Shown here piece after piece: positions 9,868-17,997 of a DNA stretch of 64,000 nucleotides. Source of the DNA: Lachnospiraceae bacterium (GTDB lineage Bacteria > Bacillota > Clostridia > Lachnospirales > Lachnospiraceae); contig JAFTWX010000055.1 in the NCBI GenBank assembly GCA_017465095.1, positions 57,262 to 121,261 of the forward strand, given 5' to 3'. The position numbers and the translations under genes are program-made. Each line of letters begins with the position of its first letter. The stretch's first letter is position 1. The notes beneath the pieces are model-generated. The model saw only the letters and a list, made by a program, of their open reading frames with translations, had not been told where the DNA came from and did no database searches.

Positions 9868-11556
9868 ATGAATGAAATGAAAGAAATATACAAAAATAAG
9901 GTTCACTATGTAGGGATACGTAGTGTGGATAGAAAAAATCCAGAAATTGTATTTGAAATTAAGGATTGTCTAAATAATAAGATGGTGCAACTTTCAATTC
10001 CTAGGATGGAATTAAAAGAAGGTTTGCTTGAGAAAATAATAACCATACATAATGGGATATGCAATTCAAAAGAACTTAAGGGCATCTGTGAGTATCTTGA
10101 GAGAGAATATAACAGGGATTTGAGTAGTGGCAATGGGGAAATCTCATTTTTCCATACAAAACTCGGATGGAATAAAATAAACGATGATACAGTTTTTTTG
10201 GGGCAAGAGGCAGTTTCTCAGGATGATGTTGTGCAATCAACTTATTGTGGAGCAACCGATATACAAGCGCAAGGCAATATAGATGCGTACGTAAATATGG
10301 TAAAACGTTACATCATTGGAGTTGAAGGCTGGAGTAAGTTGGAGGCGATGCTAGCGTTCGGAGTTGGAGCGACTGTGTTAGCATTTGCCAATAAAATGTG
10401 GGGAACTTTTTTGAATAATTTTCTGCTACATATGTTTGGTGGAAGTTCCAACGGAAAAACGACATCCATGAGTTTGTTTGTCGGATTAGGAACTAATCCT
10501 GAAAAGAAAAAAGGATTACGATTAACTTACGTTTCTACTGAAAATTCAATTATTAAGAAAATCGGAAACAACAATGGTTTTCCAGTTGGTATTGACGAGT
10601 TATCGGCAAAAACCAGTCGGGAAATGGATGGTTTTGTATATACAGTGGGAAATGGTGAGGAAAAGGATAGATTGATGGCAGGTGGAGCTAAATTTCAAGA
10701 ATCTGTAACTTTCGAGTCGGTTTTTTTATCAAACGGAGAAGTTTCAATTATTAAAAAATGTTCCCAAAACGAAGGAATAAGAGCAAGATGCATTGAGTTT
10801 GGGAATGTACAGTGGACAGAATCAAAAACTCAGGCTGAAGCGATTAATAAATGTGTACATTCAAATTATGGTTTAGTAACACCATTGGTAGCAAAAGAAC
10901 TTCTTAAAAATAGCGATAAATGGAAAAAGCGTTGGGAGTATTGGCGAAATAAAGTTGAGACAAGAATTGAAAAGCAACAGATTACTTTGTCAATCGGAGG
11001 GCGTATCGCAGATTATGTCGCATTGTTTACTTTGTCAGCTGAAATCTTAAATGAAGTATTGGGAATTGAATTAGATGTGAGCAAAATTTACCAATTTTGT
11101 TATTTGCATATCATCATTTCAAATATGCAAGAGGCAGATATGGCACGTAATGCATATGAGGCAATAATAATATACATCTCTAATCACAAAGACAAGTTTG
11201 CTGATGCATGCTATGGGTGTGGATATAGAAAAATGTCAGATGACCTTACATTGGATAGTGATATGGAAGGGTTCTTTTACTATCCTAAGAAAAAAGGTGA
11301 AATCAAGGGGGAAATATATGATATGGTTTATGTGTTCAGAGGAAATATTTTGGAAAATATTTTGACAGATGCTGGATTTACGGAAATTAAAGTTGTGCTA
11401 CATCAACTCAATAAAGCTGGTTATTTAAAAACCAAAGGTGGAAGAAATCTCGCACATCCATATACTGTTAATGGTTCGACAATATATTTGCATGGTGTAT
11501 TCTTTAAGGATGATACAATGAATGCAGTTCATTTTGATGAAGCATCGCCATGGTAG
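9868..11556 (+). CDS. DUF927 domain ATPase (Cch-like helicase)
   Basis: 562 residues. Walker A GGSSNGKTT is at residues 191-199 and a Walker B-like VGIDEL near 240-245, in the DUF927 context (LHMFGGSSNGKTTSM, later GIDELSAKTSREMDGFVYTV). DUF927 proteins include the Cch2-type helicases of staphylococcal SCC elements and phage-satellite primase-helicases. The C-terminal third is probably a winged-helix region (LHQLNKAGYLKTKGGRNL). GGGAGG stands 8 bases before the ATG. Likely role: replication of the excised element; this is inference from family and context. Confidence 0.75.
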   Translation: MNEMKEIYKNKVHYVGIRSVDRKNPEIVFEIKDCLNNKMVQLSIPRMELKEGLLEKIITIHNGICNSKELKGICEYLEREYNRDLSSGNGEISFFHTKLGWNKINDDTVFLGQEAVSQDDVVQSTYCGATDIQAQGNIDAYVNMVKRYIIGVEGWSKLEAMLAFGVGATVLAFANKMWGTFLNNFLLHMFGGSSNGKTTSMSLFVGLGTNPEKKKGLRLTYVSTENSIIKKIGNNNGFPVGIDELSAKTSREMDGFVYTVGNGEEKDRLMAGGAKFQESVTFESVFLSNGEVSIIKKCSQNEGIRARCIEFGNVQWTESKTQAEAINKCVHSNYGLVTPLVAKELLKNSDKWKKRWEYWRNKVETRIEKQQITLSIGGRIADYVALFTLSAEILNEVLGIELDVSKIYQFCYLHIIISNMQEADMARNAYEAIIIYISNHKDKFADACYGCGYRKMSDDLTLDSDMEGFFYYPKKKGEIKGEIYDMVYVFRGNILENILTDAGFTEIKVVLHQLNKAGYLKTKGGRNLAHPYTVNGSTIYLHGVFFKDDTMNAVHFDEASPW

Positions 11557-11578
11557 TGGATATAACTATATACTATGG

Positions 11579-11618
11579 AAGAGTTGGATAATATGAAAAA
11601 CCAACTCTTTCTTTTTTT
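11579..11618 (+). terminator. Terminator after the DUF927 gene
   Basis: AAGAGTTGG pairs with CCAACTCTT, then TCTTTTTTT. Confidence 0.88.
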
Positions 11619-11763
11619 ATATGTAATTAGTAAGTGCAAATAATAAATTGCCAAAGATGACAAATAGACAATTCTAAGAATTTTTTTTAAACCCAAAAGT
11701 CCTTTTTAAATAATATAGGATAAGCAATTAAGAATTAAAAGTTTTATAAGGCTTAAATCCAAA

Positions 11764-11884
11764 GGTGCTATTGAGGAGGGACAATACCCAGCAATCCCTT
11801 CAATACTCGGCAGTTAAGTTATCTTGCTACCACCACAAATAATTTCGTAGTGAGACGCTAATCTCTAGCAGTTCTGATAGCACC
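11764..11884 (+). ncRNA. Structured leader RNA before the 11912 gene
   Basis: A closing stem GGTGCTAT (11764-11771) / ATAGCACC (11877-11884) encloses TTGA-GG-AGGGA / TCCCTTCAA (2-base bulge), CTAC / GTAG and GCTA / TAGC stems, giving a multi-arm junction of about 120 nt. It ends 12 bases before the AAGGAGG of the next gene. I do not recognise it as a named riboswitch. The rest of the 11557-11911 gap holds the DUF927 terminator and AT-rich sequence. Confidence 0.5.
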
Positions 11885-11911
11885 CATCATTATTTAAGGA
11901 GGATATTTCAT

Positions 11912-12562
11912 ATGTTTTTATCACAGGTTGAGCAGTTTGATTATTTAAAGGCATTAGGGCAGGAGACGGCATCTGTTGTAAAGGAGCAATTTACCGAGGG
12001 TTCTAATTTAGGTGTATATGAAGGTGATGATACTCCGAGTCTGAAGAATGATGCTGAGTTTCTGGCAGGTTACATGAAAGCCATTGATGTAACTAAAACT
12101 TGGCTTCGAGCAGTTCTTGCAGCAGAGGTAGTAGGTGATGCAAGAGAGGATACGGAAGCAATAGTAAAGTTAATTCTTCCAGATAGGGAATTAGAAGAGT
12201 CTATATATGTTTATACAGATATGCCCCCAATCAAGGAAGGTGAGTATTGCGATATGCCTGAGATGTTGCAAACACCTATTGGCGAGATGGATTGGTTCAC
12301 TTACAGAATGATTGTAGATGTGCCAGTCAACCCTGTAAAGGAGTTATATTGCTACTTTGCTGACTTGATTCATCAAATGCACAATATAATCATTATGCCA
12401 AACCATAGAGATGGAGATGATAATTTGTTGAGTGAGGAAATTCTGGAAGAAGAAGGTATTATCGATGTTCTTGGGGTACACTCTTTCGATGCAATGTGGT
12501 ATTCCTTACGAGATGATTTCTTTACAGATAAGTTTGCTTCTGTAAAGGAGGTAGGAGTCTAA
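11912..12562 (+). CDS. Unknown acidic protein of the element
   Basis: 216 residues, strongly acidic, no signal peptide, membrane segment or family recognised. AAGGAGG precedes the ATG and a structured leader lies upstream. Its last base overlaps the start of the next gene, so the two are an operon ending at the 13044 terminator. Confidence 0.7.
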   Translation: MFLSQVEQFDYLKALGQETASVVKEQFTEGSNLGVYEGDDTPSLKNDAEFLAGYMKAIDVTKTWLRAVLAAEVVGDAREDTEAIVKLILPDRELEESIYVYTDMPPIKEGEYCDMPEMLQTPIGEMDWFTYRMIVDVPVNPVKELYCYFADLIHQMHNIIIMPNHRDGDDNLLSEEILEEEGIIDVLGVHSFDAMWYSLRDDFFTDKFASVKEVGV

Positions 12563-13008
12563 TGATAAAGCTTCTTAAGTGGCGAATTACGCCTGCTAAA
12601 AATGGAGATTTTATTTTGACAGGAGTTACAAGATATGGTCATAAGATAGAACAGAAAATCAGCGGAAAGAATATAAAGCAGGCAAGATTAAATACATCTT
12701 ATCTTAGAACGTATGTAGATGTTGGATTTGGCTATGAGCTTTGGTTTAAGGATGCAGATTTATCTATGCCGATAACGCCAATGCGAAGAATGAAGATTAT
12801 TCCTCAAAGAGATGTATTATCGGCAGCATATTGTTTAATGGCTGAGGTAAGCATGGTTCTATGTGGATTCAGTAAAGAGGTAGATAAAGATTATCTAAAA
12901 ACTGAGAAGTCTGTCGGTGTATTCTTTAATGATGACCCAGCAGATGAATATGGCTTTGATTTGGATATAGCAATAAAGTTATTACTTCAAGCTGGTGGGG
13001 TAGAGTAA
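12562..13008 (+). CDS. Unknown basic protein of the element
   Basis: 148 residues, overlapping the preceding stop by one base (TAATG), with AAGGAGG nearby, so translation is likely coupled. The N-terminal half is basic and beta-rich (LLKWRITPAKNGDFILTG), the C-terminal half helical. No family recognised. Confidence 0.7.
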   Translation: MIKLLKWRITPAKNGDFILTGVTRYGHKIEQKISGKNIKQARLNTSYLRTYVDVGFGYELWFKDADLSMPITPMRRMKIIPQRDVLSAAYCLMAEVSMVLCGFSKEVDKDYLKTEKSVGVFFNDDPADEYGFDLDIAIKLLLQAGGVE

Positions 13009-13043
13009 TCTTCCGGATATAAGTTCATATAGATAACGGAGAG

Positions 13044-13072
13044 AGACTTGTAGTGTGTGGCAAGTCTTTTTT
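13044..13072 (+). terminator. Terminator after the 11912-13008 operon
   Basis: AGACTTG / CAAGTCT stem with a 10-base loop followed by TTTTT. Confidence 0.85.
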
Positions 13073-13264
13073 CGTATCATAATACAATCATAAAAACAGC
13101 CAGTTAGTTTTATGTTTCTAAAGTCTTTTTGGGAACTGTAATGATAGAAAGCATTTTGCCACCACTAACCATTGATTGACTGGTGTACTTTGGATGAGTT
13201 GGTATTTTCAGGTACTTTTAAGCAGATATGTAAATATATAATTTGTATATGTATTTTTGTGTAG

Positions 13265-13392
13265 TTTGGATCGTAAGAAACAGTGCTGAAATCCTAAGTG
13301 GGATAGACCTGCTCTTGTGAGTTGACAGGACAGCCCGGAGAATAAAAACAGACAATGGAGTCATCTTGGATGGCTCTTAATTTTTGCACATA
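13265..13392 (+). ncRNA. Candidate small noncoding RNA
   Basis: A stretch with higher GC than its surroundings inside the 13009-13532 gap. It contains short stems (ATCC/GGAT, CCTG/CAGG) and ends in a terminator-like hairpin GAGTCATC / GATGGCTC (about 13354-13380) followed by an AATTTTT tract. A TATAAT stands about 30 bases upstream but with a poor -35 box. No open frame with a ribosome binding site. Low certainty. Confidence 0.35.
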
Positions 13393-13445
13393 TTTTAAGA
13401 TAAAAAACTTTTTTTATAAGCTAAAAAATAACTTTTGAGATACCC

Positions 13446-13473
13446 TTGACTTATTCCAAGCTAGAGGTAACAT
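13446..13473 (+). promoter_or_regulatory. Promoter of the 13533 gene
   Basis: TTGACT (13446-13451), 16-base spacer, TAACAT (13468-13473). Confidence 0.5.
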
Positions 13474-13532
13474 TCACACAACAAAATAACTGGTGTTTTT
13501 TATCGCTGGGGAAGGGAGGTCAAACGTTATCA

Positions 13533-13799
13533 ATGAATTATAGGAAAATCTGTATGAAATACCCTAACAGATATGTGGTGGCTTGTGCTGGCAAAAGAGG
13601 CAAGAGAACTGGCTTTGTAAGTTCTTGGAAGGTGTTGAATGTTCAAAGTTCTTTAGCCAAGACAGAGGAACTTCAGGAGTATTACAAGAACGAAGGCTTA
13701 GCAGGTGTGGTTATTATCGATACTGGTAGCGGTGAGGATAATAATCTTCCACCAAACAAGGTCGCTGAATTTTTTCGAGTCTACTATGGTATGGAATAA
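13533..13799 (+). CDS. Unknown small protein of the element
   Basis: 88 residues from the ATG at 13533; the frame is open back to 13446, but a promoter covers that part. GGGAGG lies 13 bases before this ATG, a long spacing, so the start could differ slightly. The protein starts MNYRKICMKYPNRYVVACAG and is basic in its first half. No family recognised. Confidence 0.55.
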   Translation: MNYRKICMKYPNRYVVACAGKRGKRTGFVSSWKVLNVQSSLAKTEELQEYYKNEGLAGVVIIDTGSGEDNNLPPNKVAEFFRVYYGME

Positions 13800-13876
13800 G
13801 TGTTTTGTAGACCTATCTTATTCATAGCAGGGGTAGGTCTACCCATTTGGAGGTGGTAATAATTGCGTTAATCGAT

Positions 13877-14266
13877 ATGTTGGCAAATAAGCATTTGAAT
13901 GATGCAAGGGAGATTTTAAGAAAAGATATAGATGCTGATTTATCTCAGATAGCATTGGCGATAAATAAAGAGAGAAAGTGGGCAGTAAAGCAATGTAGGG
14001 AAAATATTTTAAGGTGCTGGTTTATTGGAGGCTTGTTTAATTACAACTACAAAGAAGCACAAAAAGCATTAGTTAAATGCGTGACCTTAAATCCCAGTAA
14101 AGATGTGAGTCCAGCTGAAGCAAATAAATTACTGCCAGTTCTCTGGGGCAGTTGTCAGCTATTATTTAAAGATGATTTCAGCACCTTGTTTGATGAAATC
14201 TACAGGTACTTGAAAACAGAAGAAGCATATGAAGAAGATGGTGATGATGCCCCACCTTTTGTGTAG
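13877..14266 (+). CDS. Unknown protein of the element
   Basis: About 129 residues if begun at the ATG 13877. The GGAGGTGG at 13849-13856 is 20 bases upstream and better fits an in-frame ATT at 13862, so a rare start codon is possible. Helix-rich, with alternating charged residues and an acidic C-terminus (EEDGDDAPPFV). No family recognised. Confidence 0.5.
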   Translation: MLANKHLNDAREILRKDIDADLSQIALAINKERKWAVKQCRENILRCWFIGGLFNYNYKEAQKALVKCVTLNPSKDVSPAEANKLLPVLWGSCQLLFKDDFSTLFDEIYRYLKTEEAYEEDGDDAPPFV

Positions 14267-14394
14267 ACGGTGATAAATTGTGTTTTACCAGCCTTTGGGG
14301 GTTTCAAGTTTTTTGTTGGAAAACCCTGCAAACAAAAATATTTTTTGAAATTTATATTTAATCCTGCCAAGCGAGTGCAGGGAAAGGAGCATAT

Positions 14395-14997
14395 ATGATT
14401 ATAAAGTCAGTTAATGGTACAATCATGGAGGTAGTTAAGATTGAACCAATTGTAGAAAAAAGAGAGAGTTTTAATGGAACTGTCAATCGCAGGGTGGCAG
14501 TTGCCAAGAATATGTTGCAGGACATCTCAGGTCTTTTATTCTCTTTTAAAGATGAGCATTCTACATCCAATATTTTCAGTCCAGATGAGGGCAAATTGCT
14601 CATCGGTAACTTACAGCGTGAAGTCGTAGAAGAACTGCTTGATTCCATCTTAAAAAATGGCTATGCAGATTTGTCTGGATATTCATATCAGCCTTGTGAG
14701 GACATTACAAAGCTGAAGTTTGACTATGGAAAATCTGAGCCTTATTTCATCAGAGGATTTGCAGCGACTATGGGCTTAGAATGCCCAATGGAATTAAATC
14801 CTTTTGCACCTGCTCAGATGGGAAATATTTCAGTAGTAGAGGATGATGGTGATTATACTGATGATGAGCCTAAGACGGCAGAAGATATGAGAAAAGATAT
14901 TTATTGTCTTTCAGACAAGTATACAATCACTCAGCTTGCCAATATGAATGAGGATGAACTGTCGGATATTTTAAAAGGTATTGAGAGCCAGTTCTAA
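14395..14997 (+). CDS. Unknown protein of the element
   Basis: 200 residues beginning at an ATG preceded by AAAGGAG. No membrane segment. Acidic linker around residues 155-165 (VVEDDGDYTDDEPKT). No family recognised. A terminator follows, so it is probably a single-gene unit. Confidence 0.65.
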   Translation: MIIKSVNGTIMEVVKIEPIVEKRESFNGTVNRRVAVAKNMLQDISGLLFSFKDEHSTSNIFSPDEGKLLIGNLQREVVEELLDSILKNGYADLSGYSYQPCEDITKLKFDYGKSEPYFIRGFAATMGLECPMELNPFAPAQMGNISVVEDDGDYTDDEPKTAEDMRKDIYCLSDKYTITQLANMNEDELSDILKGIESQF

Positions 14998-15007
14998 GTA
15001 AAAATGA

Positions 15008-15044
15008 AAAGTCTGTCTGCTGTTTATGGCAGACAGATTTTGTC
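15008..15044 (+). terminator. Terminator after the 14395 gene
   Basis: TCTGTCTGC / GCAGACAGA stem with a TGTTTATG loop, then TTTTGT. Confidence 0.8.
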
Positions 15045-15082
15045 GAATATAAGAAAATTATTTTGCGAAAGGAAAAAAGGTT

Positions 15083-16324
15083 ATGAATAAATCTACACTG
15101 CCAGTCGGCATTAAAGCCATGATGGGCTGGAAAAATAAGGGGACATTAACATTTGATAATCCAATACAGCGTAGTGGTTCTCAGTGGTCTTTGTTACAGA
15201 AGAGTCTGCTGATTCACTCAATCATTATGGGATATCCTATACCGCCTTGCTATTTTTTGAAGAGCAAAAATAGTGATGGAGATACAATTTATGATTGCTT
15301 GGATGCAAAACAGCGACTCACAAGTATTTTTGATTTTGTGGAGGGTGAGTATTCTCTCCATGCAGCTACGCCACCTTGCGTATTAGATGGTTTTGAATTT
15401 GACCTTGCCAATATGAGTTTTGATGAGTTGGCGGATGATTTGAAGGATGAGATTCTTGGTTGTCGTTTAAGTATTTTCTGTTTGGAAGAATGTACAGATG
15501 ATGAGATGGAGGAAATCTTCGCAAGACTTAATAATTCTACGCCATTATCTCCAATTCAGAAGTGCAGGAGCATCATGTCTACAGAGCTTGCTCGCTGGAC
15601 TAAGGAAATCTGTAATATGGATTTCTTTCAGCATAGTATTGGTCTTACGGTTGCTCAGTTAAGAAGAGAGGCTGATTTGGAAGTTTTATTACAGAGCATG
15701 CTTCTTCTGGATGCAAGACATGAAGGCTATGACGAGTGGAAAGGTATTTCTACCGCAGAGGTCACCAAGTATTGTCATCATATTCGTGGAAAGTACAACG
15801 ATGATAAAAAACTGATGGTGATGGAAGTTATCGAATATCTGGGCAATGCTTTTAAAGAACAGCACAAGTTCCTTAAGAAGTCCAATATCCCGATGATTAT
15901 GGTATTGAGCAAGCTGGCTCTGGAAAACAATATTGAGGCAGAAAAGTTTAAAGTATTTGTCGATTCTTTCAGCAATTCTGTATGCGTCGATTATGATGCT
16001 AATACAGGTTCAGGTAATGTGAAACGTGTAAAAACGGAAGGCAGACTCTTAGCCATTGCTAATGCTTTTGCAGATTACTTTGATTTGGAAGAAGTAAATC
16101 TCTTGTCTGTAAATGGGACAGCATCCGCCGGTACAGATGGTGCAGATAGCTCTCAGGGGTACGCAGATCCAACGGAGAACGCTGAGATTGATTCAGAAGA
16201 AGTAAGTGTTGATGAGCCAGTGGAAGATGCAGATGATTTTTCAGAGGCTGATACTGAGGAAGAAACAGCAACTGATGAAGATACTGCATCTGAGGAAGGA
16301 GAAGGCTATGGCGAAGCAGATTAA
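15083..16324 (+). CDS. DUF262 (ParB/Srx-like) domain protein
   Basis: 413 residues. The DUF262 hallmark DAKQRLTS is at about residues 74-81 (equivalent of DGQQRLTT), preceded by PIQRSGSQWSLLQKSLLIHSII. DUF262 has the ParB/sulfiredoxin fold with a predicted nucleotide-dependent activity and occurs in GmrSD-type restriction and in phage or plasmid genes. There is no DUF1524 HNH nuclease domain here; instead the last 70 residues are an acidic Glu/Asp-rich tail. AAAGG precedes the ATG. Confidence 0.75.
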   Translation: MNKSTLPVGIKAMMGWKNKGTLTFDNPIQRSGSQWSLLQKSLLIHSIIMGYPIPPCYFLKSKNSDGDTIYDCLDAKQRLTSIFDFVEGEYSLHAATPPCVLDGFEFDLANMSFDELADDLKDEILGCRLSIFCLEECTDDEMEEIFARLNNSTPLSPIQKCRSIMSTELARWTKEICNMDFFQHSIGLTVAQLRREADLEVLLQSMLLLDARHEGYDEWKGISTAEVTKYCHHIRGKYNDDKKLMVMEVIEYLGNAFKEQHKFLKKSNIPMIMVLSKLALENNIEAEKFKVFVDSFSNSVCVDYDANTGSGNVKRVKTEGRLLAIANAFADYFDLEEVNLLSVNGTASAGTDGADSSQGYADPTENAEIDSEEVSVDEPVEDADDFSEADTEEETATDEDTASEEGEGYGEAD

Positions 16325-16709
16325 GGCTTATATGATGCGACTTGGCAAGGATGAAAGTCCTTGTCAGGGATACATCGGGGAAATAGATAATACCTTAGAA
16401 GCAAAGCAAAAATATGTAGGTGGTCTGATACAGGTAATTTCTCTGAATGGTCAGGTTGATATTATCTGCAATGACGAAGGCAAGTTGCAGGGGCTACAGC
16501 CTAACAGAGCTTTTATAAAAGATGGCAAGGTGCTTGATATTTTTGTGGGTGATATTTTAGCTTGCAGACACGATGAAGATGGTAATTTTACAAGTATTGA
16601 AGATACTGATATTCCTATCATTGAGCAGACCTTAGAACCGATTGCATTTATGCTGGGGAATAAGGTCATTACCTGCAAAGCTGATGAATTACCTGTATTC
16701 AAGCAATAG
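16308..16709 (+). CDS. DUF3846 family protein
   Basis: 133 residues from the ATG at 16308, which follows AGGAGAAGG and overlaps the end of the DUF262 gene by 17 bases. It has the DUF3846-type pattern of a repeated sheet with YVGGLIQVISLNGQVDIICNDEGK then LQPNRAF and VGDILAC. These proteins are frequent on mobile elements of gut Clostridia; function unknown. Confidence 0.65.
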   Translation: MAKQIKAYMMRLGKDESPCQGYIGEIDNTLEAKQKYVGGLIQVISLNGQVDIICNDEGKLQGLQPNRAFIKDGKVLDIFVGDILACRHDEDGNFTSIEDTDIPIIEQTLEPIAFMLGNKVITCKADELPVFKQ

Positions 16710-16719
16710 GAGAGGCATC

Positions 16720-16954
16720 ATGATTTACGTTACTGTCGATTGTCATGGGACTTCAAACGATTTACCAAGAAGAAGCGTCAGCGTTCCAAGTATCAGTTAC
16801 GGAGTATTTTGATTTTTTACAGAGTAAGGTTTGTTACAAGCATTGGCTAAGTGGATATATTCACTTAGATGTCATGATTAGTTCCAAGCATACGGTTGTT
16901 TATCGTGATTTTATTCTAGCGGAGGAGATGATAAAATATGGCAATGAAAATTGA
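16720..16954 (+). pseudogene. Small gene possibly broken by a frameshift
   Basis: The ATG at 16720 has a good AGGAGAGG site, but its frame stops after 30 codons (MIYVTVDCHGTSNDLP...). A second frame, open from 16745 to 16954, continues with plausible protein (SVTEYFDFLQSKVCYKHW) and lacks its own ribosome binding site. A +1 shift near 16790 would join them into one protein of about 77 residues. Alternatively the first frame is a short real peptide. Confidence 0.4.
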
Positions 16955-17174
16955 TAAGAAAGCAGTTTATTCTGCAAGATATCCTCACGGGACTGTAATT
17001 GAGCTTACTGCTCCAATAGAAGACCCTTATGGAAGTAGTAAGCCAGTAGGTGCTCGATTTAAAGTTGATTTCATCGATGACAGTCTGCAATTACATGGTT
17101 CATGGTTGCCCCCACATTCGGGTGGTCTTGCAGTTCTGGTTGAGCATGACAAGTTTCAAGTAGTAGAGAATTGA
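16938..17174 (+). CDS. DUF4314 domain protein
   Basis: 78 residues with the DUF4314 pattern YPHGTVIELTAPIEDPYGSS, then GARFKVDFIDDSLQLHGSW, a small beta-barrel-like domain common in plasmids and integrative elements of Firmicutes. Function unknown. It overlaps the preceding frame by 17 bases and GGAGG lies just upstream. Confidence 0.65.
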   Translation: MAMKIDKKAVYSARYPHGTVIELTAPIEDPYGSSKPVGARFKVDFIDDSLQLHGSWLPPHSGGLAVLVEHDKFQVVEN

Positions 17175-17181
17175 ATATAGG

Positions 17182-17217
17182 AGACTGGTAGATTCTATGG
17201 AATTTACTGGTCTTTTT
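17182..17217 (+). terminator. Terminator after the DUF262-DUF4314 operon
   Basis: GACTGGTA pairs with TACTGGTC (two G-U pairs), then TTTTTG. Confidence 0.7.
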
Positions 17218-17458
17218 GTTTCGGGCTGTATTCATGAATGCTGGGGGTATCCTTTCCTGCCCACACGCTTCGTTCTGGGCTTCATTTAGCCTTGTTTATT
17301 TTATTTGGCTTGTAACTTGCCATCGGCTGTGAAAAATGGCACAAATCGGCTCTGGCGTGGTCACGTCGTTTTTGTTATAAATAACGACCTTATGATAGGG
17401 AAGGTTTATTGCATGGATTTCATAAATGTTGACATGATAAGTAATTTATGCAGACAAA
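17218..17458. other. Noncoding gap with short hairpins
   Basis: No gene seen. Short stems include GCCAT / ATGGC and GTCGTT / AACGAC. Composition is less AT-rich than neighbouring element genes. No promoter or known RNA recognised. Confidence 0.4.
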
Positions 17459-17504
17459 AATGAGTAACTGCAATTTTTATTATGAAAGCAGTTACTCATT
17501 TTTT
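17459..17504. terminator. Bidirectional terminator
   Basis: 13-bp perfect stem AATGAGTAACTGC (17459-17471) / GCAGTTACTCATT (17488-17500) with T tracts on both sides. The stop codon of the minus-strand HTH gene lies inside the right arm. Confidence 0.9.
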
Positions 17505-17825
17505 GCTTAGACCTTGCAGATATGCTTGTAGTAATTTTTTGTCCTGCACAGACAATTCTTCGTACATATTTAAAATATCCTGCTGTTCAGGAGTTATGCT
17601 TTCGTTACGCAATGGATTTTCTGCAAATGAAAAGAATTCAGATAGACTAATGTCAAATCCCTTGCAGATTTTCTTAAGTGTAATTACAGTAGGACAGGTT
17701 TGTCGGTTAAATATATTGTTTAAGCTGGAATATGGTATATCTGATTGTTTGGCTAATTTGTATAGTGTCCAATGCCTGAAATCTAATAATTGTTGTATAC
17801 GTGCAAGAACTTCCTGTTCAATCAT
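17496..17825 (-). CDS. XRE family helix-turn-helix regulator
   Basis: 109 residues. The HTH occupies about residues 7-65: FRHWTLYKLAKQSDIPYSSLNNIFNRQTCPTVITLKKICKGFDISLSEF split over the usual five helices. The remainder (LNMYEELSVQDKKLLQAYLQGL) resembles the C-terminal helix of small Clostridial XRE proteins. It diverges from the lipoprotein gene, so it may control that promoter. Confidence 0.85.
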   Translation of the reverse strand: MIEQEVLARIQQLLDFRHWTLYKLAKQSDIPYSSLNNIFNRQTCPTVITLKKICKGFDISLSEFFSFAENPLRNESITPEQQDILNMYEELSVQDKKLLQAYLQGLSKK

Positions 17826-17906
17826 AGGTATTACTCACTTTCGTCTGTTTTATATAATTGTATGCAAAATGGGTGTTAATAAGTAGATGTTAAAAGGAAA
17901 AGGATA

Positions 17907-17935
17907 TTGAAAATATAACCCATATGAGTTATACT
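17907..17935 (+). promoter_or_regulatory. Promoter of the lipoprotein gene
   Basis: TTGAAA (17907-17912), 17-base spacer, TATACT (17930-17935). The imperfect dyad ATAAC-CCATATGA-GTTAT spans the spacer and -10 region and is a candidate operator for the divergent XRE regulator. Confidence 0.6.
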
Positions 17936-17997
17936 AACTATTGATTTTGTATTTTAATGTATCAAATAAAATAAGAAGAGAGAGGTTTGTATTAGCA

